DNA from: Solanum dulcamara
Taxonomy: Eukaryota; Streptophyta; Magnoliopsida; Solanales; Solanaceae
DNA: 64,000 bases
Direction of reading: 5' to 3'
NCBI RefSeq assembly: GCF_947179165.1
Contig: NC_077238.1
Location: 42,399,793-42,463,792, forward strand
The notes beneath the pieces were generated by a model, which was not told the DNA's origin, searched no databases, and worked only from the letters and a program-made list of their open reading frames with translations. Positions 46,964 to 59,722 of this stretch are shown here, piece by piece (position 1 is the first letter of the stretch; each line of letters opens with the position of its first letter). A program made the translations under genes and the position numbers.

Positions 46964-47185
46964 GTTCTAAAAATCATAAAGAACAATCGTTAAGAGGGAA
47001 GGGCTTAGAGCACCACTCTATCGCACGACATGGATCATAAAAGAAGTGGGAATTCCTAAAGTGCCTTATAGCCTTCTACTCATAAGTGTGGCGCACTTCA
47101 CACTCTTGAATGAGACTCTACTTGACGCGGCATGTTGGAAACCCTATGAAACATGAAAAAGAACCATCTACTCTAATACCAAGCT

Positions 47186-49202
47186 TGTCATGAACCGACC
47201 TAAGGCCTAGTCCTAATACGGTGATCGAAACCCCAAAGGTCTCTAACCAAGGCTTTTGTAAATATCATAAGCATTCATAAGCCAAAGCAAAAGCGGAAAT
47301 ATCGTAGAGAGTCTAAACCATGAATAGTCAATGAAGAATGTCACATGACAACATAGACTCAAAATATTTTTTCTAACTAGATTTCTCTACTCATGAATAT
47401 GGGCATGAGCTAAGACATGTCCCTAGCTCACCCTCAATATGAAACATAAAAATGGTCTTTGATATAATAACTAACTCGATGACTAGTCCCCGATAAATAA
47501 GGACTCACCATAAATACCACCGAATAGAAAGGTTTAACTAGCCACGTAGAGGAATATGATCTTCAACCTCAACCCCTACATTATGAGACAATGCAGGTAA
47601 AAAGTATACATTAGTACATTGGAATATATTAAGTATGAGACAATGCAATGCATAAACAACTATGATTGTACAAATAACCATTTTAAATAGCATGATAGGA
47701 GAAGTGGTCGAAAATCATAAGTAGTCTTTAAGAATGATCAATGCATAATAAACCATAAGAGTATCATATAAAGTAAAAGATATGATTAGTCATTTAAAAT
47801 ATAAAAAATAACCATACATATGTGGGATAAGAACCATAACCGACAATAAGACCTTGCGAGCTATAACATGGAATCCCAATGTTGCCTCTACATTGAAGGA
47901 AATGGGAATCTACTTGCCAAGGTAGACTCTATCCTGCTAGGCGGGTCATGCATATGATATATGTGGATCTACTAGCTAGGCCAAAAAGGCAATCCTATGG
48001 TGGCACATAGTTATGAGACAAAATAATTTATATAAGGACCCTTTATTTTGAGCCCCCATCTCAAGTCCACATTCAGTGCTAAGTCAAATCCGATGGAATA
48101 CATACATAACATAGAAATCATAATTTTATTTATCATAGTCATTATCATAGGTTTAAAATCATAGAGTAGCTCATTTTCATAATATAAGTGCAATGCGGGC
48201 ATTGTCCTTCCACATTACAAATCATACATACATATACATAATTCATATTTAGAAATTCATGATCATAGCTTATACTTAAAATTAGGGTAAGACATGAATG
48301 CATGATCAATTGATTTGAAAACCATAAAATTAACTTGAAAACATGCATGATTATAAACTTTATAACAACCCATACATAGTTCATATGTAAAATATCCTTT
48401 GAAGATATAATTGGAAAATATTCATAATTTATATCATGAAGCGTAGAAATCAAAATAGGAGTATTCATAGAAAAACTCTTCAATTCAATGTAATAACCAT
48501 CAATTTATATTAAAATAGACTCATGATCATACTTAAATCAAAATTCATGCAATAGGAGTAGAGATCATAAAACCCATAAAATATCATACTTTAATTTGAT
48601 AGAAAATCTTGAAGAATTGATTGGGCTTCATGGATGAAATGATCCATGAATCAATACCCACATACCTTAAGTGAGAACACCAATTAATTTGGAAGAACTT
48701 GAGAGTTTTGATGGAGAGCTTGAGTGAATTTTCTTGATATCTTCAATGGAGTTCTTGGGAGTCTTTTGTAGATAGAGAAATATTTGAGTAGGTGAATTGT
48801 AGAAGAATGAATAGAATTAGAAGTTTAGGTTAATTTATAGAGTTGAATTAGGTCCTAAAAATGTCTAGGTTCATTAGCTAATAATTTGGTAAAAGTCTAA
48901 AATGTCCTTACTAAAAATACAACTCAGCCAAAAACCCTTGCTAGGTCCGCAACGCGGAGGCATGCAAGTCCGCAATGTGGACTTGTCGCGCACCTTATTA
49001 TTTTGCATAATTTCTTTGAAAATCTATCTTTCAATAAATGGGTCCTAAAAATCTATCAAAACTATTTTCCTATAGGTTTTGACCCCCTGATCGATATTTC
49101 GAACTCAAATTTTCCAAAAAGATTAAGGAGAATGCGTTACATGAGCGGCCTAATCCCAAGGCATTCTTAAGGCACTTATGAGCATTTTTGAGGGATGCTA
49201 CA
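47186..49202 (-). repeat. 5' LTR of the inner chromovirus
   Basis: Plus-strand ends tgtcatgaaccgacc and gagggatgctaca, 2,017 bp, nearly identical to 42601-44586. Contains the word tccgcaacgcgga at about 48947-48959. Confidence 0.9.
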
Positions 49203-49207
49203 TTATT

Positions 49208-50610
49208 GCATTGAATTGAAGAGTTTTCTATGAATTCTCCTATTTTGATTTCTAGAATTCATGTTGTAAAATATGAGTCTTTTCAATTATACTTCTTAAT
49301 GATATTATCTATATGAATTATGTATGGGCTAAAAGAAATTTTATGATCGTGCATGTTTTCAAGTCAATTGATCATGCATTCATGTCTTACCCTAATTTCA
49401 AGTATATACTATGATCATGAATTTCCAAGTATGAATTATGATTATGTATTTCAATTAAGATCATGGACTATAAGTATGTTTCAAATGATGATTTTCATTC
49501 AAATTATTGAAAGGGTGACTTAGGGCCCAATATGGTGCCTTAAGTCCTAATGATATGAACTACGTATGTATGATTTATAATGATGAAAAGACAATTTTTA
49601 CATTACAAGTATGTTATGAAAATGATCTACTCTATGATTTCAAACCTATGATAATGACTATTATATATGAAATTATGATTTCTATGCTATGTATGTATTC
49701 CGTGGGATTTGACTTAGCACCGAATATGGACTTGAGGTGGGCGCTCAAAATACGGGGTCCTTATATAAAGTTTATTATCTCATAACTATGTGCCACTGTA
49801 GGTTGCCTTCATCGCCTAGCTATTGGATCCACAGATAGCATATGCATGACCCTCTTAGAAGGGTAGAGTCTACTTTGGCAAGTAGATTCCCCTTTTTCTT
49901 CGTTATATGGGGAGACAATGGGATTCCATATTATAGATTGCATGGTCTTATTGTCAGTTATGATTCCTATCCCATATATGTATGGTCCTTTTCATGTTCT
50001 AAATGACTAATCCTATCTTTTACTTTATATGATACTCTTATGGTTTATTATGCATTGATCCTTCTTAAACACTACTTACGATTTTTTCTACTTCTCCTAT
50101 CATGCTATTTAAAATGTTCAATTTTACAAACATAGTTTTGTATGCATTGCATTGCTATATATTTAGTACATTCTAATGTACTAATGCATACTTTTTGCCT
50201 ACATTGTCTTATAATGTAGGGGTTGAGGTTGAACATTATATTCGTCCATGTGGCTAGTTAAGATTTTCTATCCAGCGGTGTTTGTAGTGAGTCCTCAATT
50301 ATTGGGGACTAGTCATTAATTTGTTTACTATTTCAAAGACTTTTTATTATATTTCATATTGAGGGTGAGCAAGGTATATGTTTTAGCCCCCACCCATACT
50401 CATGTGTAAAGGCATCTAATGTGACAAATGTTTCGAGTCTATGTTATCATGTGACATTCTTCATTTACTATTCATGGTTTAGAGTCTCATATGATATTTT
50501 CGCTTTTACTTTACCTTATTTATACTTATGATATGTACAAGAGGCTTGGTTGGAGCCCTTCGGAGTTTCAATAGCTGTGTTATGACTAGGCCCTAGGTCA
50601 GGTTGTGACA
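49208..50610 (+). repeat. 3' LTR of the outer chromovirus, last segment
   Basis: Resumes gcattgaattgaagagtttt, matching 35167 onward of the 5' LTR, and ends ggtcaggttgtgaca. Confidence 0.85.
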
Positions 50611-51190
50611 AATATATAATTTCACAAATCCCAATATTTTCCTTGGAGACTTCCAAAGGAATCACTTTTAGTAGAAACTACATTTTCCCGTGAGATATTA
50701 ACTTCAACTTGCATGGAACCGATAGAACGCTAGTTCAGAAGCATCCAACACTGGTTGTGGGACCGCTTCAGCTCAAGTTATTTCAGTTGCACCTACACTT
50801 GGATTAACAAAATGTCGATCCTAAATTGTTTAGCGCCAGTTAATGACTGGAACCTTCGGCAATTTCCTTCAATTCTAGCTTGTGTTTAGTCAGCAAGACG
50901 CCAGTCTTCTCACATTGGACATCAGTTATTTCGTCAGTATGTTTCAATGAGTTTAAACTCCAAAATTTTTCAAACTTTATTTTCTAAGAAATGCATTTAT
51001 ATAAGAGACGTAGGGCCTAAAATACCCTTTATTAGCATTAAAATATAGTAATCATTTATGAAATTAAGTCTAATAAGTTGGTAAATACCAACTCATCAAA
51101 CCCCAAAACTTGACCTATTTCTTGTCCTTAAGAAAAGTATTCACAAAGAATAGGATTGACACTTATCCACACACAATATAAGATATGCAC
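50611..51190. other. Unassigned stretch between elements
   Basis: No gene or named repeat. It has a wording (cttgacctatttcttgtcct) also common next to reversed LTRs, so it is probably old transposon DNA. Confidence 0.45.
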
Positions 51191-51219
51191 CTAGATGATT
51201 TTAGGACCTAATTACAAAT

Positions 51220-51650
51220 ATTGTTACTAGGTGGACACAAATCGATCGGAAAAAAGAATCAATTCAGTCATCAATAGGATCAACTAGTGTATGAACACTC
51301 TCAATAAAAACATTATCACTATATGACAAGAAATCATTAGGCTTAAATAAAGACAAGATTTCACTCACACTTTGTTCATTAGAAATTTGAAAAGTGTCAA
51401 GTTAAGCTATAGTACCCTAAGGATCATAAGAAAAATGTTCTTTACCTTGAAGCAAAGCTTCCACTCTCTTGTTTTCATTCAAGTCAAACTGCTTGATCCA
51501 ATGAGCCACCAAATCCATCAAATCCTTAATTGTAGGATCCTTGTTGGGAGTTTGTATTCCCGCATTCTTCATGCTCATACCTACACAAGAATTCTTACAA
51601 AGAGAAGGACAAGAAATTAGGTTAGATGGTGTTTGTGGCAACTCAATCAC
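51220..51650 (-). pseudogene. Cysteine-module and linker remnant of copy 2
   Basis: From 51650 leftward: LMDLVAHWIKQFDLNENKRV, LLQGKEHFSYDP, then DTFQISNEQSVSE and YSDNVFIESVHTLVDPIDD followed by a stop. This is homologous to the module start at about 61595 in copy 3. The retropepsin-like part of copy 3 is missing here. Confidence 0.6.
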
Positions 51651-51699
51651 TTCACTTGTTACATCCTCTTCCTTTTCTACTCTATATTTTTGCCACCAT

Positions 51700-52080
51700 T
51701 CACTCCCTTATGCCACCATTCACTCCCTTACTCCTCTCTATTTTTTGTCTCTCATTATCATTGGAAGAAACTTCAAGAATCCTTTTTGAGGCATCTTGCT
51801 TCTTCTTTTGGGAAGTGTCTTTGATTCTTCTATATTCCTTTTCATGAGGTTCGGTATAATGGTACCTCAAGTTTTCTTTGAATGCATCCCAAGTGTCAAT
51901 GGGGCTTCCCATAACCTTTGCACACTTGATATAATGCCTCCAATAGACAAAAAGTTTCCTTTCAAAGATTCTAAAAGCCACTTCCTTCTTTCTTTCATGT
52001 GAATAGTTGTAACTAGCAAAGAGTTCTTCCACCATGGATTTCCACTTTTCATACTCCTCTCGACTAGCTTCCATACACAA
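51700..52080 (-). CDS. Gag-like protein of copy 2, 126 residues
   Basis: Open frame from 52080. EEYEKWKSMVEELFASYNY precedes FAFRIFER-like hydrophobic blocks and DTWDAFKENLRYHYTEPHEK, a W-x2-F-x3-L-x3-Y pattern of Ty3-type retrotransposon Gag. A Lys/Arg-rich tail (TSQKKKQDASKR) follows. It is the only Gag-like domain seen in this family and may be partial. Confidence 0.55.
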   Translation of the reverse strand: MCMEASREEYEKWKSMVEELFASYNYSHERKKEVAFRIFERKLFVYWRHYIKCAKVMGSPIDTWDAFKENLRYHYTEPHEKEYRRIKDTSQKKKQDASKRILEVSSNDNERQKIERSKGVNGGIRE

Positions 52081-53567
52081 GATAGGACATATAAATTGGG
52101 ATCTAGCACCACTACATTTATAGATGGCATACTTCCTTATAACTCCAAATACCTACAAAATGAGAAAACAAGATTAGTAATAAAAGTTCATCAATTTCAC
52201 TCGTATTTGCACTCTTTTGTGCTTGGATAGCACCACTTAAATCTACTCACACTCTAGGCTTTTACCACTCAAGGATCCAGCCAATGTTATTATTCAATTT
52301 GATCAATCACTTGCCAAGAGTCACAAACCAACCTTAAGGGTAGACTGGATTTTTTATTAAAGAAATGACGAATCAATAAAATTTAATGGACTTGAATCAA
52401 GAAAATTACAATGAAATAAAGCACGAAAAGCAAAAGAAATAAATTACCATGAAAGAAATTAAATCGAACTGAAAGAAAACTAAGAAACAAAAGTATAAGA
52501 AATTGCTTGTTGTTACTTCATTTGAAGAATAAAAGAGATTATTTGTTTTTTAGAAACTAAGTAACAAGTAATTAAATATATTAATTAGTTGAGAAATGAA
52601 AGAAAAGTGAGTGTAGAAGAAGAAGAAGTGAGTTTGGACACTTCAAAAATTTTGAAGCCTCAAAGAAATTCATCATTTGCAAGCATTTGACGGGATGATT
52701 TGATAATTAAAACTAGTTAACAAGTAATTAAAGATGTTAATTAATTATTAAATAGTTGAGAAATCGAAGGAAAAAGAGTGTAGAAAAAAATCACGAAGTT
52801 TGGACATTTAAAAAAACATTTAGGTCCAAAAAACTTACCATATTTAGAATATTTTTGGGATGCTAAGGACAAAACCTGCACACTTCAAGTCTTTGAAATT
52901 GAACTTCATGTGCTGATGTAGCATGTCAAGAAAGGCTAGCACTAACTAGGCGTCTGACTGCTATGTGGCTCTGTGTTGGCGCTTATGTAGGGTTGATGTG
53001 GCTGCTGATGTGGCAACCTATGTAGATTTTTAATTTGTTTTTGATTTCAATTTTTTAAAAAAATTTCCACTAGTTATCCAACAAACACTTTTGATCAACT
53101 TTGTCTTGGAAAAAATGGATCAAATATCCCTTTTGATCTTCTTCTTCTTCTAGAACACTTGAAGATCTTCAATAATACCTAGAACACCAAGAACACACAC
53201 TAAATTCCAACACCCTCAAATCAACTCAGAATTGGCTCAAAATTTAGGATTAGCTTCCCTTTGACATAGAAAACAAACTTCAATGATTATTAACGTCCAA
53301 TTCCTCCTCAATCAAAAGACCCACTTTTAAAATTTGAAAAGTTTCAAAATCTCAAAACACTTCAATGGTAATATCACAACTCCTAATTGAATGAAATTTG
53401 AAATATATACTCAAAAAACACTAGGGAACAAGGATTTAGTGTCAAAAACAGTAAATCAAACACAAAATATTTTCAGTTTTTTAACAATTTTTTTTATTTT
53501 CGAATAGATCAAAATTCCAAGACTTAGATTTGTGAGATTGACCTAAACCTAGGCTCTTGATACCAAT

Positions 53568-54218
53568 TGATATAATATTAAAATGCGGAAAATAAAAAAA
53601 TAACCTAGATTGTAAGAACAAGTAAAGATAGAAGATAGAGACAAGTAAATGAACTAATTGGAAATAATAGCTATATTAAAGCTAGAACCTCCAACTAAGA
53701 ATCAATATAAGCACACCAAATCTATTAGACCCACACAAGAGAAATAAATTCTCAAGCATGGACCTATCACTAGATAACCCTCAAGAGAATTGATCCTCAA
53801 GCAAGAAATCTCTTTAACATTTCCTAGCAACTATGACCATAGCCTCAAATTCTCTCAAGAGTTACACTCAATTTATGAGAAATTCATCATATCAAAATAG
53901 TCTAAGTCTAAAAGAACTATTCTCCATTATTTATACCCTAAGCTAGATATTACATAAATACCCTTAATGAAACAAGGGACTTCTTTGTCAAGAGGCTTGC
54001 ATTTCAAGAATATTCATTTTTGCATTCATAGCCTCTTTATCCCTACTTTGAATAGCCTTCCACATGGATCCTTGTACTTCCAATTTAGCACATTTTTGAG
54101 CTTCATGACTTTGTTACAAGAACCCTCTAAGCCTCCAAGATAGTGATTCAATGACAAGTCTACAAACTCTTTAGCTCGGCCTCTTGTGTAAGGTTTTGGT
54201 GAAACTCAACTTGTATCA
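53568..54218 (-). repeat. 5' LTR of copy 2
   Basis: Plus-strand ends tgatataatatt and caacttgtatca, 651 bp. It shares the block tacccttaatgaaacaaggg with the other copies but is otherwise diverged. Confidence 0.75.
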
Positions 54219-56333
54219 GTGGTGGAGTGTTTGAACCTCATCCTGCAGGGAAGGGACCATGAAAAGGAACAATGGTCCATGGTGAGCACCACAATTTATG
54301 GTTCTCTCCATTGTTATCCCTCTCCTAAGCCCTCAGAAAATATCCATAGACAGGGATCACCTTGACCATCACAGGCCATGTAACCCTTCACAGACTGTGG
54401 TGGGTGCCATAATGGTCGCTCATGTAGGTCCTACACAACGCTCCATGTTCGTGGACCATAGTAACCTCCACATACCATGAATGTTTCCATGGAGGAACTA
54501 CTAAAACTTCCCCTACAAACCTTGAGATTTCAATACCAAGTCTACTCCCACTGAAGATCACCACAGACTGTGGTGCCCTTCACGGGCCGTGGTGGAAAGC
54601 CTCCCAAATTCTCTTTTCAAATATGTTAAGTCTCTTATCATGGAAGGTACCACAGACCGTTGTGCCTTTGATGGTCTGTGGTGACGACTTGTGATGGGTC
54701 CTAGTTTTCAGTTAAATGAAGGGTATTTCAGTCATTTCCTATTCTTTTATTAATGTGTGTGGATGTTTTTGGGACTAGATTCATTATGTAATTTTCCTAA
54801 ATACTCTAAGTCTATTCTTTTCCCTATTAACTCCCAAAACAACTTTTAAGACTTCTCTCCTAAGGTTCCTTAAGAGATCTTAATCTTTGTCAAGTTTTGG
54901 CCACAGTTTCTTCAAGAACAAGTCTCCTTTCTCAATTCATAGTTTAAATTCATTCAACATATATGGGATTTTATCAATGGGTTCCTTTCACCCATGGAGT
55001 CCCAAGGTTTTTACTCAAAATCTCATTAATTTCAATTGGGTTCGTAATCCTAATTTGATGAATTGCATTGGGTTGTCTTAATTATGTTTTATTTTTTATC
55101 AATAATCATTATAAGTATGTTTCTACATCAATTGCATAATTTTAATTTGAATTATAAATGTCCATGCATGAAGCTATATTCTACGATGATTTTACATGAA
55201 GTATGATTTTGAAGTTCAATGATTTCAAAGTATTCTTATAGTTTTTATTCAAATTGACTATGCATATGAGTGTAACTCTAAATTCAATTCTTAATTATGA
55301 TCATGGATTACAATTATGTTCAAGTTATGAATTTTATGCAAATTATGGAAAAGGTGACTTTGGGCCCTATGTTGGAGACCAAGGAACCTAATATTATGTA
55401 TTATGGGAGTATGATTTATAATGATGAAAGGTAAATACTCACATTGCAATTATGTTATGAAATGAGTTATTCTATGAGTTTTACACCTATGATCAAGTCT
55501 ATGATATATGTTAATTATGATTACTATGTAATATTATGTATTCCATGCGTTTGACTTAGCACCGAGTGGACTTTGAGGTGAGGGCCTTACCAAAAGCCTT
55601 AGTAGCAGGCTCTAGTCCCTTAAACTATGTACCACCATAGGATTGCATTTATGGCCTAGATAGTGAATCCACATATAGCGTATGTACATGAACCGCCCAG
55701 CGGGGTAGAATCTACGTTGACAAGTAGATTCCCTTTCTTACATTGTATGAGAAGACATCAAAATTCTATGTATAGCTTGCATGATCTTATTTTTGGTTAT
55801 GGTTCTATCCCATATATGTATACTCTCTTTATGTTATTTTATAATTTTCAACTATGTCTGTTAAATGCTTGTATCATTACTATTTCCCCATGACTTTACT
55901 TATCCTCTTTATCATGTATATTAAATTGATCATTGTATCCTATAATTTATATTGTATGTTATACCCTCATACTTAATACATTAAAATATACTAACGCATA
56001 ATATTTTATACATTATCTCATAATGTAGGAGTTGAGGATCACATTCCACCCACTCGTGGCTAGTAGAGCTTCCATATCAGTCGATTTTTTGTGAATCCTC
56101 ATCTATCGAGGACTAGTTATGAATTATTTCCTTTATAAAGACTTTGTTATTTTCATATTAAGGGTGAGCTAGAGACATATATTAGTCCCCCCCGTCTTAA
56201 GTAGTAAAGGCATTATGTTATTTCCGCATTTACTTTACCTTAAGCATTCTTACGATATGTCTAGAGGCTTTGTTTGAGCCCTTTAGGGTTTTGATCTCCA
56301 TGTTATGGCTAGGACCTAGGTTGGGTCATGTCA
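54219..56333 (+). mobile_element. Gypsy LTR, truncated at its start
   Basis: Related to 32960-34800 (shared palindromic words such as cacgggccgtgg at 54577-54588 and the order of later blocks). Ends ggttgggtcatgtca. Its left border abuts copy 2 directly, so the first part was lost or displaced. Confidence 0.7.
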
Positions 56334-59178
56334 CTATGAGATTTGATATTAGTTCTAAAATATTGTTAGAACTTTTTTTCATTTATACTCTCATTGGTGA
56401 GTCGGTTGTGGCTAAAATAGTCTATAGAAATTATTCGATTTTAGTTTTCAACAAAGTTACTCCATGTGATCTAGTTGAACTTGATATGACAAATTTTGAT
56501 GTTATAATTGGAATGAATTGGATATATTCATTTTATGCTTTTGTTGATATAGAAACCGTGTGGTAAAATTTTAATTTCCGAATGAGCCGATCATAGAATG
56601 AAAGAGTAGTAATTCCATGTATAAGGGATAATTCGTCTTGCGCCTTAAATCTCGAAAAAAGATTTTCAAGGGTTGCATTTACCATCTTGTATGGGTTATG
56701 GATACTAATTTTGAAGCCCCTACTCTAGAGTTGGTCCTTATTGTTAATGAGTTTTCAGATGTGTTTTCTGAAGATCTACCTGTTGTTCCTCCTGAAAGGA
56801 AAATTGACTTTGGCATAGACCTTTTTCCCGACACCAAACATTTTTCTATTCCTCCTTATTGAATGGAAATGGAGGAACTAAAAGAGTTAAATGATCAATT
56901 GAAGGATTTGTTGGATAGGGGTTTTATTAGACCAAATATATCCCTATGGGGTGCTCCCATTTTATTTGTAAAAAAGAAATATGGTTCATTTCATATGTGT
57001 ATTGACTACCATCAATTGAACAAAGTGTCCATAAAGAACCAAGTATAAAATTTCGAGGATAGATGTTTTGTTTGACTAATTGCAAGGGGAAAGTTACTTC
57101 TCTAAGATTGATCTCCATTCCGATTATCACCAATTAAGGGTGAGGAAGTGCGATATTTCCAAGATGGTGTTTTGAACAAGGTATGGCCATTATAAATTCT
57201 TAATCATGTTGTTTGGACTAATTAATTCCCATGTGGCCTTTATGGACATGATGAGTATGATGTTTAAGCAATACTTGGACATGTTCGTGATTATATTTAT
57301 TGATGATATTTTGGTGTACTCTCAGAGTGAGTAGGAGCATGCTGATCATTTGAGGATAGTGTTGCAAGTACTTAGAGATCATCAATTATTTGCTAAGTTT
57401 ACCGAGTGTAAATTTTTGTTGAGATCGGTCTTTTCTTCATCATATTGTGTATGGTGAAGGAATTATGGTTGATCCTAATAAAACCAAGGTTGTTATGAAT
57501 TGGCCTAGACCATTGTCTCATTCGTACATTAAAAGTTTCTTGGCCCAGTGAGATACTTTAGTAGGTTTGTGGAAGGTTTCTCATTAATCTCTTTGCCTTT
57601 GACCAAGTTGACCCAAAATAAAATAAAGTTCGAATGGTCGGAAGCTTGTGAGAAAAGTTTCCAAAAGTTGAAAGATGGTCTTACTACCGTTTCTCTTTTG
57701 ACTTTACTGAAAGGGTTCGATGGCTTTGTTTTTTATTGTGATGCCTCATAAATTGGACTTGGTTGTGTATTAATGCAATATGATAAGGTAGTAGTCTATT
57801 CTTCTAAGAAACTCAAGGTCCATAAAAGAAACTAACTTATGACTCGGAACTAACAACGTCTGTGTTTGCTTTGAAAATTTGGAGACACTATCTTTATGGT
57901 GTTCATGTGGATGTTTTTACCGATCATAGAAGATTGCAATATGTGTTTAAGCAAAAAGACTTGAGACTTCGACAAAGGAGATGGATTGAATTATTGAAGG
58001 ACTATGATATGAGTGTATTGTACCATCCGGGTAGAGCCAATGTGGTTGCCGATGCACTTTATAAATTGTCCATGTATAGTGTTGCCCATGTTGAAGAAGG
58101 TAAGAAATTGTTGGTTAAGGATGTGCATAGATTGTCTTGTTTAGGTGTTTATTTGATTGATTCTAATGATCTGGTGTTGGTTGAATTGAAGAAATCAGTT
58201 GCCAAAAAATCCATTGAAGATTTCTCCTAAAGGAGAGATGGTGTACTTTGTTATCAAGGTAGGTTTTGTGTACCCAATGTTGGTGGTCTAAGAGAATTGA
58301 TCTTGGATGCGGCCCATAGTTTTGATTCATCTAGGATCCACCAATATGTATCGTGATTTGAGGGAAGTGTATTGGTGTAATGATATGAAGAAGGATATAG
58401 TGGATTATGTGGCAAGGTGTCCTAATTGTCAACAAGTGAAGGTTGAGCATTAGAAATCAAGAGGGTTAGAATAAGACATTGAGATTCCTACTTGGAAATA
58501 AGAAGATGTGATTATGGACTTTGTGATGGGTTTACCTCGTCTAAGAGACAACATGATTGTATTTGGGTTGTTATGGATTGAATGACTAAATCGGTACATT
58601 TTCTACCGGTTAAGACTTCTTATAGTGCCAAATATTATGCTAAGTTGTACATTAATGAGTTGGTAAGACTTCATGGTGTCCCCTTTTCTATTATATCAAT
58701 TAAGGTACTCAATTCATCTCACATTTTTGGAAGTCATTTCAAAAGGGACTTTGTACAAAAGTCAAGTTAAGTACCACTTTTCACCCTCAAACATAAAGTC
58801 AAGATGAAACAATGATTAAAACATTAGAGGATCTGTTGAGGGCATGTGTCATTGATTTCAAAGAAAGTTGGGATGAGCATCTACTGTTGATTGAGTTTAC
58901 CTACATTAATAGTTATCACTCTAGCGTCCATATATCTCCTTTTGATGTATTGTATGGGAGGGGTGTAGGTCCTCGATAGGATGATTTGAAGAGAGTGAGA
59001 TGGAATTAATTAGTCCTGAGTTAGTATTATATGTTATGGAAAAGGTGAGACTCATAAGAGAGAGATTGAAGATGACTCAAAGTTGTCAAAAGTCCCACTT
59101 AGACATTAGGAGAAGAGAGATTTAGATTGATGTGGATGATTGGGTCTATTAGAAAGTTTTTCCCACAAAGGGTGTTAC
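56334..59178 (+). pseudogene. Decayed Gypsy chromovirus pol (PR-RT-RNase H-IN), gag missing
   Basis: Directly after the LTR comes a retropepsin remnant (VELDMTNFDVIIGMNWI, about 56480). [19 protein letters not shown] (about 56910), [15 protein letters not shown], and the catalytic FIDDILVYS (about 57295). RNase H: FYCDAS (about 57730), VFTDHRRLQYVF and DYDMSVLYHPGRANVVADAL (about 58000). Integrase: a zinc-binding ARCPNCQQVK (about 58415) and a core start MDFVMGLPR (about 58510). Many stops; no gag, no primer-binding site. It ends where copy 3 is inserted. Confidence 0.88.
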
Positions 59179-59722
59179 TGATGCACGCACACCAAGTCAA
59201 GATATAGTGTACAAGTTCTATACATTAAGTCAATAATACAGAAGCTTGGAAGGAAAGCTTGAAGCTTGAGAACATGCTAAAGTGGAAGTACAAGGAAAAA
59301 AGAAGAAAATAAGGAGAAAGCACAAGTTAGCGATACTGCTTGATGAATTTTTGTGAATTCATCCCAAAAGAAGACAGCCGAACAAGGCCCTTACTTCATT
59401 AAGGGTAAAATTGTAATAGGTAGTGTGTTTCTTTTCTATCCTAGTATAAGTAGTAGTTTCTTATTATTTTGAAAGGTAGATTTTATTGAACATGAAAACT
59501 AAATACTCTTTGAGAGTTTTGAGTACTTGTTGAAGCCTTTAATTGTGTTTAAGATTAGAAAGAAGGCTTGCTTGACAATCAAATTCCCTTGAGGTCTTTC
59601 TAATAGTATAGGTGCTTGATACCCTTTGGTTGCTTTTGATTTTCTTACTTGTGTCTTTTTTTTTATCCTTTTATCTTTTATTTATCTTATTTGTTTGTTC
59701 TTTCGTAGTTTATATTGTATCA
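59179..59722 (+). repeat. 5' LTR of copy 3
   Basis: 544 bp. The internal block ttcattaagggtaaaattgt matches the copy 1 LTR. Directly followed by atttgtatcaagagcctagg, a diverged tRNA-Met-type primer site. Confidence 0.75.

Larger units (their letters stand above)
42601..49202 (-). mobile_element. Complete pol-deficient Gypsy chromovirus (inner copy), 6.6 kb
   Basis: LTRs 42601-44586 and 47186-49202 are flanked by the exact TSD ttatt (42596-42600 and 49203-49207). The primer-binding site lies just left of 47186 (minus strand TTGGTATTAGAG) and the polypurine tract at about 44591-44602 (minus), so it is transcribed leftward. The internal 2.6 kb has gag, filler and a chromodomain-end remnant but no RT or IN. 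It belongs to the same family as the copy it entered. Confidence 0.9.
34801..50610 (+). mobile_element. Pol-deficient Gypsy chromovirus (outer copy) with two nested insertions
   Basis: A 5'-truncated 5' LTR (34801-36445), gag remnant, short non-pol filler, chromodomain-end remnant, purine tract, and a 3' LTR running 38930-39315, 42300-42600 and 49208-50610. Inserts at 39316-42294 (TSD aattc) and 42601-49202 (TSD ttatt) split the 3' LTR; its pieces rejoin exactly when they are removed. RT, RNase H and integrase core are absent. The TSD of this copy cannot be tested because the 5' end is lost. Confidence 0.8.
51191..54218 (-). mobile_element. Copy 2 of the non-autonomous LTR family, truncated
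   Basis: The 5' LTR (53568-54218) and a primer-binding site (minus TTGGTATCAAGAGCCTAGG at 53549-53567) are present, followed leftward by the leader, a gag-like frame and part of a cysteine module. The 3' half and 3' LTR are missing. The left junction near 51191-51210 falls in ttttaggacctaatt, which also occurs in the chromovirus LTR at about 39251. Confidence 0.75.

Noticed and set aside
51660..51740. Tandem repeat accctatgccaccattcact as a possible array
   Set aside because: Only two units of about 19 bp are present (tgccaccattcactccctta), a simple local duplication in the gag-like region of copy 2.
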